In this document: one piece after another, positions 28,009 through 38,143 of the stretch
How positions within the stretch are numbered: the first letter of the stretch is position 1
How the letters are laid out: every line of letters begins with the position of its first letter
Origin: Panagrolaimus kolymaensis
Lineage: Eukaryota; Nematoda; Chromadorea; Rhabditida; Panagrolaimidae
DNA: 64,000 bases
Assembly: GCA_028622995.1 (NCBI GenBank)
Contig: JAJQJQ010000034.1
Span: forward strand, 2,046,001 to 2,110,000
Reading direction: 5' to 3'
The notes under the pieces: generated by a model
Told to the model about the DNA's origin: nothing
Databases searched by the model: none
Seen by the model: the letters and a program-made list of their open reading frames with translations, nothing else
Position numbers and translations under genes: made by a program

Positions 28009-31000
28009 TTATATATTACAACGTTCCAATCGGGGTATAGAGCGAAGGGGTTCAACATGAGAAAATGATTCACTAAAATTTCAAAATTATGGTTTTAAAA
28101 ACTGAAGCTGAGGACTTACGTATCGCAACAGCCTTCTCTTCGATGACAGCGATTTGCAAATAATGATAATGCCAAAGCTATTACACTTAATAAAAATAAA
28201 CCCAAAACAATTAAAAGATAGGCAGGATCGAGGCAGCTACCTAAAATTATTTATAACAAAATTTCAGTAAAAATTGTTTTTTTTTTTTTGCAAAATAAAA
28301 GCAGAAGATTTTTCAAGAAAAACGAACCATTTTTTCCTGCTTCGGCGCTTGCCGTGCTGTCTGCTTCAGCATCCTCATTATCCACCATAACTCTCAATCT
28401 TTGATCCACGGTAACCATGTCTTCAACTGTTGTATCCGAGGATAAAATATCAATGGGACTTGGAGCACTTAAATTAGTAGTTGTTGCGCCTCTTCGATGT
28501 CGTTTCACAACATTTTCACAAGTTTCCTAAAAGTTTTTGTTGCTTGAACTTTTTCTTTGAAACATTTAAAAAAATTAATTTTCACTTTTTGTTGGCAAGA
28601 TTTTCGACAAATAACAACATTGCAAGCAATATCTATTTGATCCGAACCATCTATTCTAAAAGCAGTTAATGAAGCTTGGAGGCCATGATCGCCCGTGAAC
28701 ATATTACTCATTATTTGAGGCATGAGGGAACATCCATTAATAATTAGCTGGACTGAATTGGGTTTAGGTTCGCGGCCGCCAACTCGAGTGGCATTGCATT
28801 CAGTTACAAGAATTCTCGAAGCTAAAAATTATTTTTTAGTTGATGGAAATTTTAGTAATCCTGCTTACTATTTACTTCACTTTCAACCAATGCAGTAAGT
28901 TTTTCACCAATAAAAACATTATTAACCAAATGATCGTCTTTCAAAATTCTTAATGCTACTTTTGTAGGTTGATCATGTTGTTTCAATGATGAAACTACTG
29001 ATTTAGGTTCTGGACCTCCAACTATCACACCTGAATGAATTAAAGCCATTTCAGGTTCATCTTTATAATCACAAGTTATTTGATAAAATAAATCATCTTT
29101 TGTTGTAACATCGAAGGGCAAAACTAAATCATTTGACATAACCAAAACCACGGTCATCATATTATCCTCAAAATTTATGACATGACAAGATAATTATAGA
29201 CAAATAGTAAAAAATAAAAAGTGAAACTTACAACTTCCAATGCATTGCACCAATTATTTTCTGATGGACGATTAATAAATATTGAAAAATCTTTTTTATT
29301 TTCAACAAATATCCTACATTGGGAAAACCGCTCAGCTGCATAAATTGCTCCAGTGTAATGCTTAAAAAAAATGATAAACGGAAAATTTTAGATGGATAAA
29401 AATGCAAATAGCTACGATCGATATTTTCTGATCCAAAGAAAAAATTTTTGCTTTAAAAAATTTGAATTTTGGATTTTTGATTACTTTTATTTTTAAAATA
29501 AGTATAAAATTTCAAAAGTGGATATTTTGGAATATATTCCTCTAAACACATAAAAATTTATGGGAGGTTCCCATCCTATTAAAGTGGTTAGTAACTATCT
29601 CAAATATACTTATATATCATTATTTAATGCTATTTATCATAATATCTTGGCTTTTTAACGATTAATTAGCATAATTTAAAGTTTTTCGCGAAAATCACAG
29701 TATTTTGACTAAAACTTTTTTTCCATCCAATGGTTTAACTATGAACTTTTGTAACGACATGTAAAAATATATATGGAATTTGATTTTCCTTGCCGTTTTT
29801 CCAATAAAACCTCTGGGTATTTCAAAATCTTCTGCACAAAATTATTTTAAGGTCCAATTTTTTTTTTCAAAAAATCAATGAAAATTTTTTGCAACATGCA
29901 TTTTCCCTTCGTTTGTCGCATTTGCTCAGTGGTGGAAGGCGGTGGATTGATAGGTGGAAGAAAGTTCGAAACATAGGAGATGTAAATTATTTTTTTGAAT
30001 TTCTTTAACTATAAAATGGAGGGGAATATTATAATTAATTATAAAAATAATTTTTGGGTATATTTGGTTAATAAATATATGGATAATTATGGAAAATTAG
30101 CATATTTTTTATATTTTTGACCCCAAACAATTATAAAACAATGAAAATTATTTTTAAAAGGGTTTTAAATAAATTTTTGCATATTTAATTATTCAAATTT
30201 GGTTGAAAAATTTACATAAATAATTGTTTTACTTACAAAATGGTGGATAAATTTGGATCTTCAAGTGAATTTGGTTAATATTAGAGCAGTTTAGGTAGAG
30301 AGCAGAGATGGTTTGTGTGGATTTTCTCTCATGTTTTGGTGAATTTTTATGGATCTTTTAATTGTTTTTAGTGGATTTTCATGGATCTTTTGGTGGATAT
30401 TAGAAGAGCTTCGGGTGGATATTTGACAAAGGTTGATCGATCTTTTGTTTTATTGATCTTTTGGGAAATGGATGTTTGGATGGATCTTTATATACCTTTT
30501 GGTGGATTATGATGGATCCTCGGGTGGATTTTTTATGGATTTTTGGGTGGATTTTTATCGATCTTTGAGTGGATTTTAAAAGATTTTTGGATGGATTTCA
30601 ATGGTTTGGGTGGACTTTAATAGATCTTTTTATTGTATTTGGTGGATTTTAATGGACTTTTGAAGAGCATCAGGATCCACGGGTGGAGAATCTTGGATCT
30701 TTTGGTTGATCGATCTTTGGGTGGATTTTCGATGGTTTTTGTGTTTATGAATTTTGGGTTTATGGATCTGTGAGTGGATTTTTATGGATTTTTACCGTTC
30801 TTTCAGTTGATTTAGAAAAATTCTTGGATTGATTTTGAATGATCCCCGGGTTGATTTTTATGGATCTTCGGGTGGGTTATGATAGATCCTTCCGCGTAAT
30901 TTGAATGATCCTTGGGTGAATTTCCATGGATCTTTCAACTGTTTTCGGTGGATTTTCGTGGATATTAGGAGAGCTTCGGGTGGATATTTGACTAAGGTTG

Positions 31001-34000
31001 ATCGATCTTTTTGTTGATCGATCTTAGGGTGGATGTATCTTTAGGTGGATTTTTATGGATCTCTTTACTGTTTTGGGTGTATTTCTCGGGATCCTTAAGT
31101 GGATGGATCTTTTGGTTGATGGATCTTTGTGTTGATTTATCTTTGGGTTGATGGATCTTTGGGTTGATGGAACAAATTCGTCACTTCAAGGGGCGCGAAG
31201 CGCCCCTTTCATTCTTTTACTATACATGTTTGGTATCAAAATGAAGCGCTCAATTTCCTTTATCTATGTGCCTATATTAATATACGTGGATCCCGTGTCA
31301 CTGGTTCTCTTTACACAAAAAAGTAAGAGCCTATTTTCCTTCCTGCTTTTTCCAACTTCATATAACCTAATTTTTTTCACAGATTCTGAATCCGTAGAGT
31401 ATGGGGATCATTATATAGTCAACAATTATCAAAAATTAGCATAAAAAAATTTTCGACCAAAAATGAGGTTTTTTGACTAAAACTTTTTTTCCAACCTATG
31501 GAATATAGCTGAAACTAGGACATTACCTGTATCAATATATAGCGAATTTGATTTTCCTTTTAGAATTTCAATAAAAGCTTTTGTGGAAAAAAAAAAGTCT
31601 ATGAATGTTGATATTTGGAGGTACAATTTTTTTTCTTCAAAACTTTCGTCAAAATTTTTTTGCAACCTGCGCTTTTCCCTTTGTCTCTTTGGCGCAATGG
31701 TGAAGGCCAGGGACTGCCAAAAGCAAGAAAGTAAGAAAGTTCGAATCCGAAGAAGTGATTAAAAATAATTTGAATATGTTTAACTATGAAATGAAAGGGA
31801 ATATTATTAAAATAATTTATGCAAATTTTTGAGCATTTAAAATATGCATAAATATGGAAAATTATCATATTTTCTACTTTTTTACACCATTTATCTATAA
31901 AACATTAAGGAATCATTTGTAAATGTTTTTTAACAATTTTTAAAATGTTTTGGTGAGGTATCAATGAAAAAATTTGCATAAATTTGATATTTTCTGAGAC
32001 TATTACTATTTTCCGTGGATCTTTAAACTGTTTTGGGTGAATTTTCATGGATCTTTTAACTATTTTAGTTCGATTTTAATGGATCCTTGGGTGGATAGAT
32101 CTTTGTTGATTTCGGGTGGATGGATCTTTGGGGATCTACAGTTGGATTTTGATGTATCTTTTAAATGTTATGGGTTCGGGTGGATGGATCTTTGGGTGGA
32201 TTTCGATAGAGCACCATATTATCACGATATACCACAAATCCCAACAAAATGAACGAAGGCTGAGGTCCGGCACGCAGTGCCGGGCCGATAGCATTCTCTT
32301 ATTCTATTAGGATATGTGGATCCACTGGTTGATGAAACAAAATTTTAAGTTTTTTTTGTATTTCTGGATTTCAAAGTAATCATACCTCTTGATTTTTAGT
32401 CATAAAAGTAACATTGATGCCATGATCCAAACACATTGCAGATAATTCAATATTTGAAATATTTATCCTTTTAATATTTGATGTTTCCATAACTCTTCGA
32501 GGTGTTTCTTCACTCAAATCAAAAATATTGTTTTTCGTTTCAAAATCTTTCGCAGTCGACGTTACGGTTTTGGACGATGAGTTATTTGAATCAAAGAATT
32601 TCTTTTTTCCATTAAATCTATTAAATGCTTCAAGATTGTTGTTGTTTAATGGAAATGGAGTTGTTGTTGTAATTAATGGCAAAGTTGAATGTAAATTTGA
32701 TGATGGCTGCTCTCTAACATTATTTGTAGCTGATTGCGTGCTTGTAATTGGAGGCTTTGTAAAAGCATTTGTTGATTCAAATAAAAAATTTCCTTCATTA
32801 AATGGAGTGCTCCCATTATCAAAATCTTCGCTATTTGAGGTATCATTATTATTTGCTTTTTGATTTGAAATATTATCAAACAAATTTGAATCAAAATTAA
32901 ACGCATTTTCAGCAGGAATAGATTGTACGGTTGTTTGAATTTTTGCTGATGTTGTTAGAGATGGTAGTTTTATAAATGGTGTAGTGCGAAAAGTTTCTGA
33001 ATATAAAGTGGGATTTGTAAACTGAGTGTAAGGTGCAGTTGTATAATATTCTAAAATAATAATAGAAAAAACTTAACATTTTATTTTAATAATTTAATAA
33101 CTCACGCTGCCTACGAGTAACTATTGGGGTGGTAGTTGTTTCTGGATGGCATACAGAACCAAGCATATAACCCATATAAGTATATAAATTATATCCTGGT
33201 CGAGGCTGGGTTATCATATCATATTGTTCATTTTTTTCTACAACCGTAGTTGAGAGTAGACAATCTCTGGAGGCAGCGCCATAAGCAAAGGTAGCACAAT
33301 TAATCTTTGCTGTCATACAAAGTTCTTTGCACTGAGTTTGACTTTTGACATTTACATGATGCAAATTTCGATATTCCAGCCTTAAAGTTCTTCCATCTTC
33401 AATGATTTTTGCTCCACAGGGGTCTTCAGGTTCAGCAGCGGCTAAAAAAAATTGTTTTTGATCGGTAAAAGTTTTACTTAAAAAAATAATTTACGTGTTG
33501 AGCGAAGCACCGTTTTAGTCTCTCTTCTTTGTGGAGCTGATGAAGTTGTTTTTCGTTGATCAAAATGTTTAAATACTGCACTTCGTTCGCAGGCAAGTTC
33601 ATATAAATCTGTTGAAATATCCGAAGCCGAAGTTGTAAGAGGATGGGTTCGATTAGCGGAATAAAGTTTGCAAGTTTTGGTTTGTTTATCATAAACGATT
33701 GAAACGCATTGATCGTCATTCAAACAATCGTCCATGCAATAATCAATTTTTGGTCCTAAAAATAATTTTAAAATTATTTTTATTTATAAAAAGTGTCAAA
33801 CACCTTTCATTTGTTTTAATAATCCTTCAGCAACTAAATTTACATTTGGAATTCGTTCAAATACATAATCGCCTGAACATGGAATATCAATGGCATTGCT
33901 AAGACAAACAGGCCCATATAAATCAACTGTTCGAGATGGAATAGACATTTCACTAGACTCTTCAACAAGGAAACACTCGTCTGTTGTTTTATCAAGTTCA

Positions 34001-35015
34001 AAACTTCGACAAAATAAAACTGTAGAATCGATACATTCTCTCATGCAATTTCGAAGGGACATAGCTCCTAAAGTAACATCCAAACCGCCTATTTCTGCGT
34101 TTTTAGTTACATAAAAATCTACTCGCTGTCCGGGGAGGCATCGATTAAGCTCTGTAAAAAATGTAAGTGGAAATTAATTTAGATATAAAAATATTTACCT
34201 TGAACGCAAGTATTTTCATAGTAATCGATTCCAGAAAATTCAATTAAACCTCCAACAACGGCTCTGCAAGTTTTATCGAGGACTTGGCAAGTACTGAAAA
34301 ATTTAAGAAAATTTTTTACCGTTTTAAAATTTTATTAGGCAAATTTAATTTACCCATTATGTTGATTAAAATTAACTGAATGACAATTAGGATTTGATAA
34401 ACAAAAATTTAAACATCGTTTTCGATCATCAACAACTATGGATTCAATGGGGGAAATAAGAAGTAAATGATCTTTTTGAAGTTCAAATGAAAAGGCGCCA
34501 TTTGTGCAATGCGATGGAATGGCTAAACATTGCTTTTCAAAATACGTGGATTTACTTTCCATGCTCGTCAAAGTATGCAATGGAATTTCATCAGCTGATT
34601 CATCATAAAATTCACAACGCTTTTCTAAATCTATTCCAATTATACTAAATCCATGGCAATCAAATAATTGATTTTCAAGGCTATCATAATTTGATCGGCA
34701 TGTTTCTGCGCAAGAAGTCAAGGACTCCATTCTACGAATAAATAAACCAGGACCCTCTTTTCGTATTTTCATAATTCGAATAAAAGTTGGAAATTCATGT
34801 TGGGTTTCGCATTGTTGAATCTCAGCAGGCTTGCTGCTTAAATTTGGCTGTTGCTGATTTCGATCAAAAATATTTTCATTTTCAAAATTTCCAAAAGCTT
34901 CTTCTACAAACAAACAATAACAAAAAATCTAACCCCAAAAATCTGGCTTACCTGCATTGCAAATAATACCCATCAACAACAAATATACAGTAATTATAAA
35001 CCTTTTTAGTCTCAT
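28009..35015 (-). CDS. Five-PAN, ZP-domain transmembrane matrix protein (NOAH/NompA-like), gene E
   Basis: Thirteen exons: 34952-35015, 34354-34903, 34199-34293, 33804-34151, 33495-33755, 33106-33441, 32386-33050, 29232-29360, 28869-29166, 28586-28821, 28328-28526, 28120-28240 and 28009-28072, joining to 1,121 aa. There is a signal peptide, then five PAN/apple-like modules (about residues 40-550, each with a C-x3-C helix such as CAETC, CMREC or CKELC). A Thr/Asn/Ser-rich linker runs to about 750. The ZP module (about 755-1,000) includes HYTGAIYAAERFSQC and IDIACNVVICRKSC. A furin site RHRR (about 1,003-1,006), one membrane helix (YLLIVLGLFLLSVIALALSL, about 1,067-1,089) and a short tail follow. 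This is the architecture of nematode NOAH-1/NOAH-2 and fly NompA, which link epidermis or sensory endings to cuticle. Which NOAH it matches is undecided. A 3,025-bp intron interrupts the ZP-N domain. Confidence 0.88.
29690..30200 (+). mobile_element. Dispersed repeat with tRNA-like internal promoter, copy 1
   Basis: This stretch aligns by eye with 31435-31990. Shared blocks include TTTTGACTAAAACTTTTTTTCCA, GAATTTGATTTTCCTT, a TTTTGCAAC block and a TTTAACTATRAAATGRARGGGAATATTAT block. At 29918-29975 it has a degenerate pol III A-box (TTTGCTCAGTGGTGGAA) and B-box (AAGTTCGAAACAT). That suggests a tRNA-derived SINE-like element, now diverged. Boundaries are approximate. Confidence 0.55.
30240..31175 (+). 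repeat. Degenerate ~22-bp tandem array (GGATC/GTGGATTTT type), array 1
   Basis: Dozens of imperfect units resembling GTGGATTTTTATGGATCTTTGG run head to tail. Many carry GGATC or CGATC cores. Units are interrupted and variable in length, so the array is old or evolves by slippage. It has no coding potential. Confidence 0.75.
31188..31208. repeat. GC-rich GNA-loop hairpin at end of array 1
   Basis: AAGGGGCGC, loop GAA, GCGCCCCTT gives a perfect 9-bp stem. The core GCGAAGC is a sequence known to form an exceptionally stable DNA mini-hairpin. The surroundings are A+T-rich. Confidence 0.75.
31435..31990 (+). mobile_element. Dispersed repeat with tRNA-like internal promoter, copy 2
   Basis: Diverged second copy of the element at 29690-30200, in the same orientation. 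It carries a better pol III promoter: A-box TTTGGCGCAATGGTGAAGG near 31688 and B-box AGTTCGAATCCGA near 31739. The T-arm and acceptor stem do not pair, so it is not a functional tRNA gene. Boundaries are approximate. Confidence 0.55.
32010..32210 (+). repeat. Degenerate ~22-bp tandem array, array 2
   Basis: A shorter run of the same GTGGAT/GGATCTTT units as array 1, again directly downstream of a tRNA-like element copy and again ended by a GC-rich hairpin. Confidence 0.7.
32264..32286. repeat. GC-rich GNA-loop hairpin at end of array 2
   Basis: GGTCCGGCAC, loop GCA, GTGCCGGGCC forms a 10-bp stem with one G-T pair. It has the same design as the hairpin at 31188-31208 (three-base GNA loop, GC stem) but a different sequence. 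Both are followed within about 10 nt by ATTCT-TTA. Confidence 0.72.
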
Positions 35016-35909
35016 TTTAAACACATAATCAAAAAAATAAAACATAAAATAATTCATTTTTTCATTTTTTTAAATTTGTTGCATTTTTCTTCTAAAAGTT
35101 GAAAAGGCTCTCTTTTTTAATAATAATGTTTGTCTTACTAATACTATTTTCCAGGATATAAAGAAAAGTCAAATAGACACTTTCCACCACTTTTGTTCCC
35201 CTCTCTTTATTTCGTTAGTAATAAGCGTTCTTCAATGCTAACGGCATTTATAAAGATTATAATAAAAAAAAAAGAGAGATAGAAACCGTTACAAAAATAA
35301 AATAGCGTCGTTTAGAAAAAAACATAAGTGGCTGATGAAGTATTCTCTCTTTCTTTATCCTCTAATAATTCATCATCATCATTTTTTTCCTTTCTTATAA
35401 ATATAAAGTACTTGAAACGAGAATGAATCAATGCAAATTTTGTTTTATTTGTTACAAAACTAGTTTGAGTCTTTCATTTTTTTATTTGATCATTTTTGGA
35501 ATCTTAATGGATTAAACTGGAGAACACTAAACTGTTATGTTCGAATCTATTGTTTTTCCAAATAATGCTTTTTTTGATTTCTTGGATTCGGCTAAAAACT
35601 AAGTTTTTTCATGCCATTTTTACAAAATATCATTAGTCAAATATTTTTTTAAAGTTACAAAATTTATTTCAATTTTTTTTTATAAATACAAAAACATATT
35701 TAATTAAAATAAAAGTAAATAAATTCCTGAGGAGTATCTATCATCCATCCATTAATATTGTTTTTTCTATAGTTAAACAATAATAATAAATTAAGCTGCT
35801 AATTGTTTGAGAAGCTTGTGGCTAAATTTAAAAAAGTTTTTAATGGAATATAAAAAAATAAGGATAAAGAAAACATAAAAGAAATTAATTTAAAAAAGGC
35901 GACTAAATA
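35016..35909. other. Region between PAN-ZP gene E and the nuclear receptor gene
   Basis: 894 bp holding the gene E promoter (right of 35015) and the 3' end of the nuclear receptor gene. It is A+T-rich, with no gene. Short CATCAT and CTCTCT runs lie near 35345-35385. Confidence 0.65.
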
Positions 35910-36449
35910 TTAAATTCGAACTAAATCGTTATAAAATGCAAAATCATAATTTGGAGTATCTGAAGTAACTCCCCATTCGCTATTATTTGTATTTGGTTGT
36001 TGTCGATCATATTCATCTGAATTGCTGCTGTAATTTGTCCAAGACATTTGGGGATTAACATTGTTATCATTATTTGTTGAAACAGATGAAGCATCAAAAT
36101 TGTCCATTTTTGCAATTTTTGGCATAATAAAATTATTATTTACTTGCGAATCATCATAGGTATTCCAAACGTTCTGTTGACTATGAAAATCATTTGACTC
36201 CATATTTGTGAGCGAAGAAGAATCATAAAAATTAATCATATTTTTCGTTTTTGGTAATACACTTTGATTTAACGCAGATGATGGGATTCGTGCATTGGTA
36301 CCATGAATGGCCAAGCCGTTACCATCTTTTTGTTGTTTTCGATAGGCTTCTGAAGCTTTATTTTGTTGGGCATCATTGCGCCTATCGAAATTACCAGGCA
36401 GCCGGCTTCTTGCTGGATCTTGACGCTTCAAGCCGGCTGCAGCCAATAG
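35910..36449 (-). CDS. Candidate readthrough extension of the nuclear hormone receptor (179 codons)
   Basis: Directly after the receptor TGA (36450-36452) the same frame stays open for 179 codons to a TAA at 35910-35912. The translation begins LLAAAGLKRQDPARSRLPG. It continues basic and Q/N-rich, becomes N/S/D-rich (NNNFIMPK, STNNDNNVNP), and ends NYDFAFYNDLVRI. It looks like real disordered protein sequence, not random A+T-rich translation, and has no better start of its own (no ATG near its beginning). Translation would need readthrough of TGA or an undetected splice. The two splice routes I could find fail (see rejected items). Confidence 0.6.
   Translation of the reverse strand, partial: LLAAAGLKRQDPARSRLPGNFDRRNDAQQNKASEAYRKQQKDGNGLAIHGTNARIPSSALNQSVLPKTKNMINFYDSSSLTNMESNDFHSQQNVWNTYDDSQVNNNFIMPKIAKMDNFDASSVSTNNDNNVNPQMSWTNYSSNSDEYDRQQPNTNNSEWGVTSDTPNYDFAFYNDLVRI
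36398..36440 (-). promoter_or_regulatory. Perfect 11-bp RNA stem-loop 9 nt downstream of the receptor TGA
   Basis: On the coding strand, GCAGCCGGCTT (36440-36430) and AAGCCGGCTGC (36408-36398) are exact reverse complements separated by a 21-nt loop. The stem has 8 G-C and 3 A-U pairs and starts 9 nt after the TGA. Position and stability fit known readthrough-stimulating hairpins. Alternative pairings exist because GGCTGCAGCC and AGCCGGCT are themselves palindromes. Confidence 0.7.
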
Positions 36450-38143
36450 TCAACTAGGCCCAAATGCTCCCTCGATAACTTGGCCCCTAAAAAGTATTTT
36501 TTTGAAATAAGGATGTTTAAATTAAATTTTTTTTGACATACTTGTCGACTTGAGTAAAGGCTGGACGTCGTGTAGTTTCAGCAACATGTTGACGTTCTTC
36601 TTGGAAAATATCACCAAATAATTCAAAGAAGAGTGGATCGACACGACGCATATTAGAGTTGAAAGTATGATCAACTTTAATATGTTCTGCTAAGTCGCGG
36701 GCCAAAAGCTACAAAAATATTTGATAAATTTGGATAGTTTTTAAAAAATTAGCTTACAGAAATTTTTGGAAGTAAATGTAAAAGTTTTGCAAATCGAAGA
36801 GGAGTACTTGCATCGCCGTTTTTATCTTTTTGACATTGCTCATAAAGGGCTGTATGAACTTGATCACGAAGTGAAGCAACAATATTTTTTCCATCAGATG
36901 ATAAGCCTCGGGCTTCTTCATTTAAAACAATGATAGCTTTGAGAAGCATGTATTCATATTCGCTTAAACTTAATTCGTGAACATTTGGAACAAGGGTGTC
37001 AATGATATTTGCAATCAATAAATGATTGACAAAGCTATTGAAAAAATTCTATTATTAGAATGGAAAATAAATTTTAGGGATAAAAATATTTTATGCCCCC
37101 TTTAAACTCCACTAACCTATTTGTTTTAACATCTTGGTTTTTGGAGACGGTTATTCCAGTTGGAAAACAAAGAAGTGATGATTCACGTGTAGCATTTACC
37201 GTTCCATAAACGATATCAAAAATAGTCAACGATCCATAACAGCTTCGTAAAAGGGCAATTTGGTCGGAAGTTGTAATAATAAATTGATTATCAAGAAGCA
37301 AACTAAGAGCGCGAATGTAATCCGAAGCATAGGTTAGAGTTCGAAATTTGCAAAAATCCATTTCTTCTTTTGTGACATTGTGCAACCGAACGCAATACAT
37401 AATTCGGGTTCGATAGGCATTCATGCATTCAGGAAAATCAAAAACTTCATGAAGACTATTAACTCCTGAAGTTTGATTGTTTTCATTGAAATCGGCTTCT
37501 TCTTGAGCTTTAGCTTCAACATCGCACATTTTTGCAACAAATTGAACTCCAGCACTATTTGCCTTTTTATGGGAAGGTTGATGTTGATGATGTTGGGGTT
37601 GTTCATTATCCAATGGCATTTCAGGTGAATTTTCAGCTGTGTGAGGATGCTTTTTAGGTTGGGATGGTTTTTCATCTTTGCTCATACGAACGGATTCAGG
37701 TTGCATTCCAGCTCGAAGGCAACGTTGGAAGCGACAAAATCGACATGCATTTCGAGCATTAACGGTAATGTTGCAATTTCGTTCATATCGGCAAACATAT
37801 TGGGCTTGTTGTTTGACTGATCGCCAAAAGAAGCATTTACATCCATGGCATGCAGCTACACCATAATAATAATGGGAGCATGCTCGATCGCCACAAACGA
37901 CGCACTAAATAAATTATTTTTAGATTTAAAAAAATCGAAATTTAAGCTTACATTAACCAATCCCATTGAAGGAGGTGATGCGGCTGAAGTTTCAGAAAAA
38001 TCATTTCTTGAACTTTGTGTACGTCGTACAGAATTATTATTACTACGAGATTTTCGTCCAATCGCTACGAAAGCGTCGGCGTTTGAAGGTTCGTCGGTTA
38101 ATGAAGAACGTTGATTGCTTGATGGGCTTGCACCGGATGCCAT
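36450..38143 (-). CDS. Nuclear hormone receptor, up to TGA stop
   Basis: Exons: 37952-38143, 37117-37904, 36758-37034, 36542-36708 and 36450-36486, giving 486 aa to TGA. A Ser/Asn-rich A/B region is followed by a C4-type DNA-binding domain from residue 65. Its first finger, CVVCGDRACSHYYYGVAACHGC, leads into CFFWRSV. Its second finger has CRYERNC, then CRFCRFQRC. A hinge rich in H/Q/P/K (about 135-185) and a helical ligand-binding region (about 195-450, ending in DPLFFELFGDIFQEE, which resembles an AF-2 helix) follow. The P-box helix CHGCKCFFWRS departs from the usual CxGCKGFFRR. Nematodes have hundreds of such receptors and I cannot name the orthologue. The last 12 codons to TGA (...GQVIEGAFGPS) lie in a separate exon that continues in frame past the stop. 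Confidence 0.88.

Larger units (their letters stand above)
29361..32385. other. 3-kb repeat-filled intron of PAN-ZP gene E
   Basis: Donor GAG|GTATGA (32386/32385) and acceptor TTTAAG (29361) rejoin the frame exactly: ...TKNQE|HYTGAIY... The intron is about fifty times longer than its neighbours. It contains two copies of a complex consisting of a tRNA-like dispersed element, a degenerate 22-bp GGATC-rich array and a GC-rich hairpin. Confidence 0.85.

Noticed and set aside
31680..31760. A functional tRNA gene
   Set aside because: The A- and B-box motifs are present, but acceptor and T stems do not pair and no anticodon arm can be drawn.
31188..32340. Helitron 3' ends
   Set aside because: A GC hairpin near a terminus fits, but no CTRR end follows at the right distance (only CTAT) and no TC 5' end was identified. 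Left as unclassified.
36439..36457. A tiny intron (GTTGACTATTGGCTGCAG, 18 nt) that would remove the receptor TGA and stay in frame
   Set aside because: It has GT...AG ends and the right phase, but 18 nt is far below any spliceable length. All other introns in the window are 40 nt or more. It should still be checked in RNA-seq because it would mimic readthrough.
36439..36541. Alternative acceptor at CTGCAG (36440) to skip the TGA from the previous exon
   Set aside because: Joining from the donor at 36542 puts the sequence in another frame that soon meets a stop, so it cannot produce the extension.
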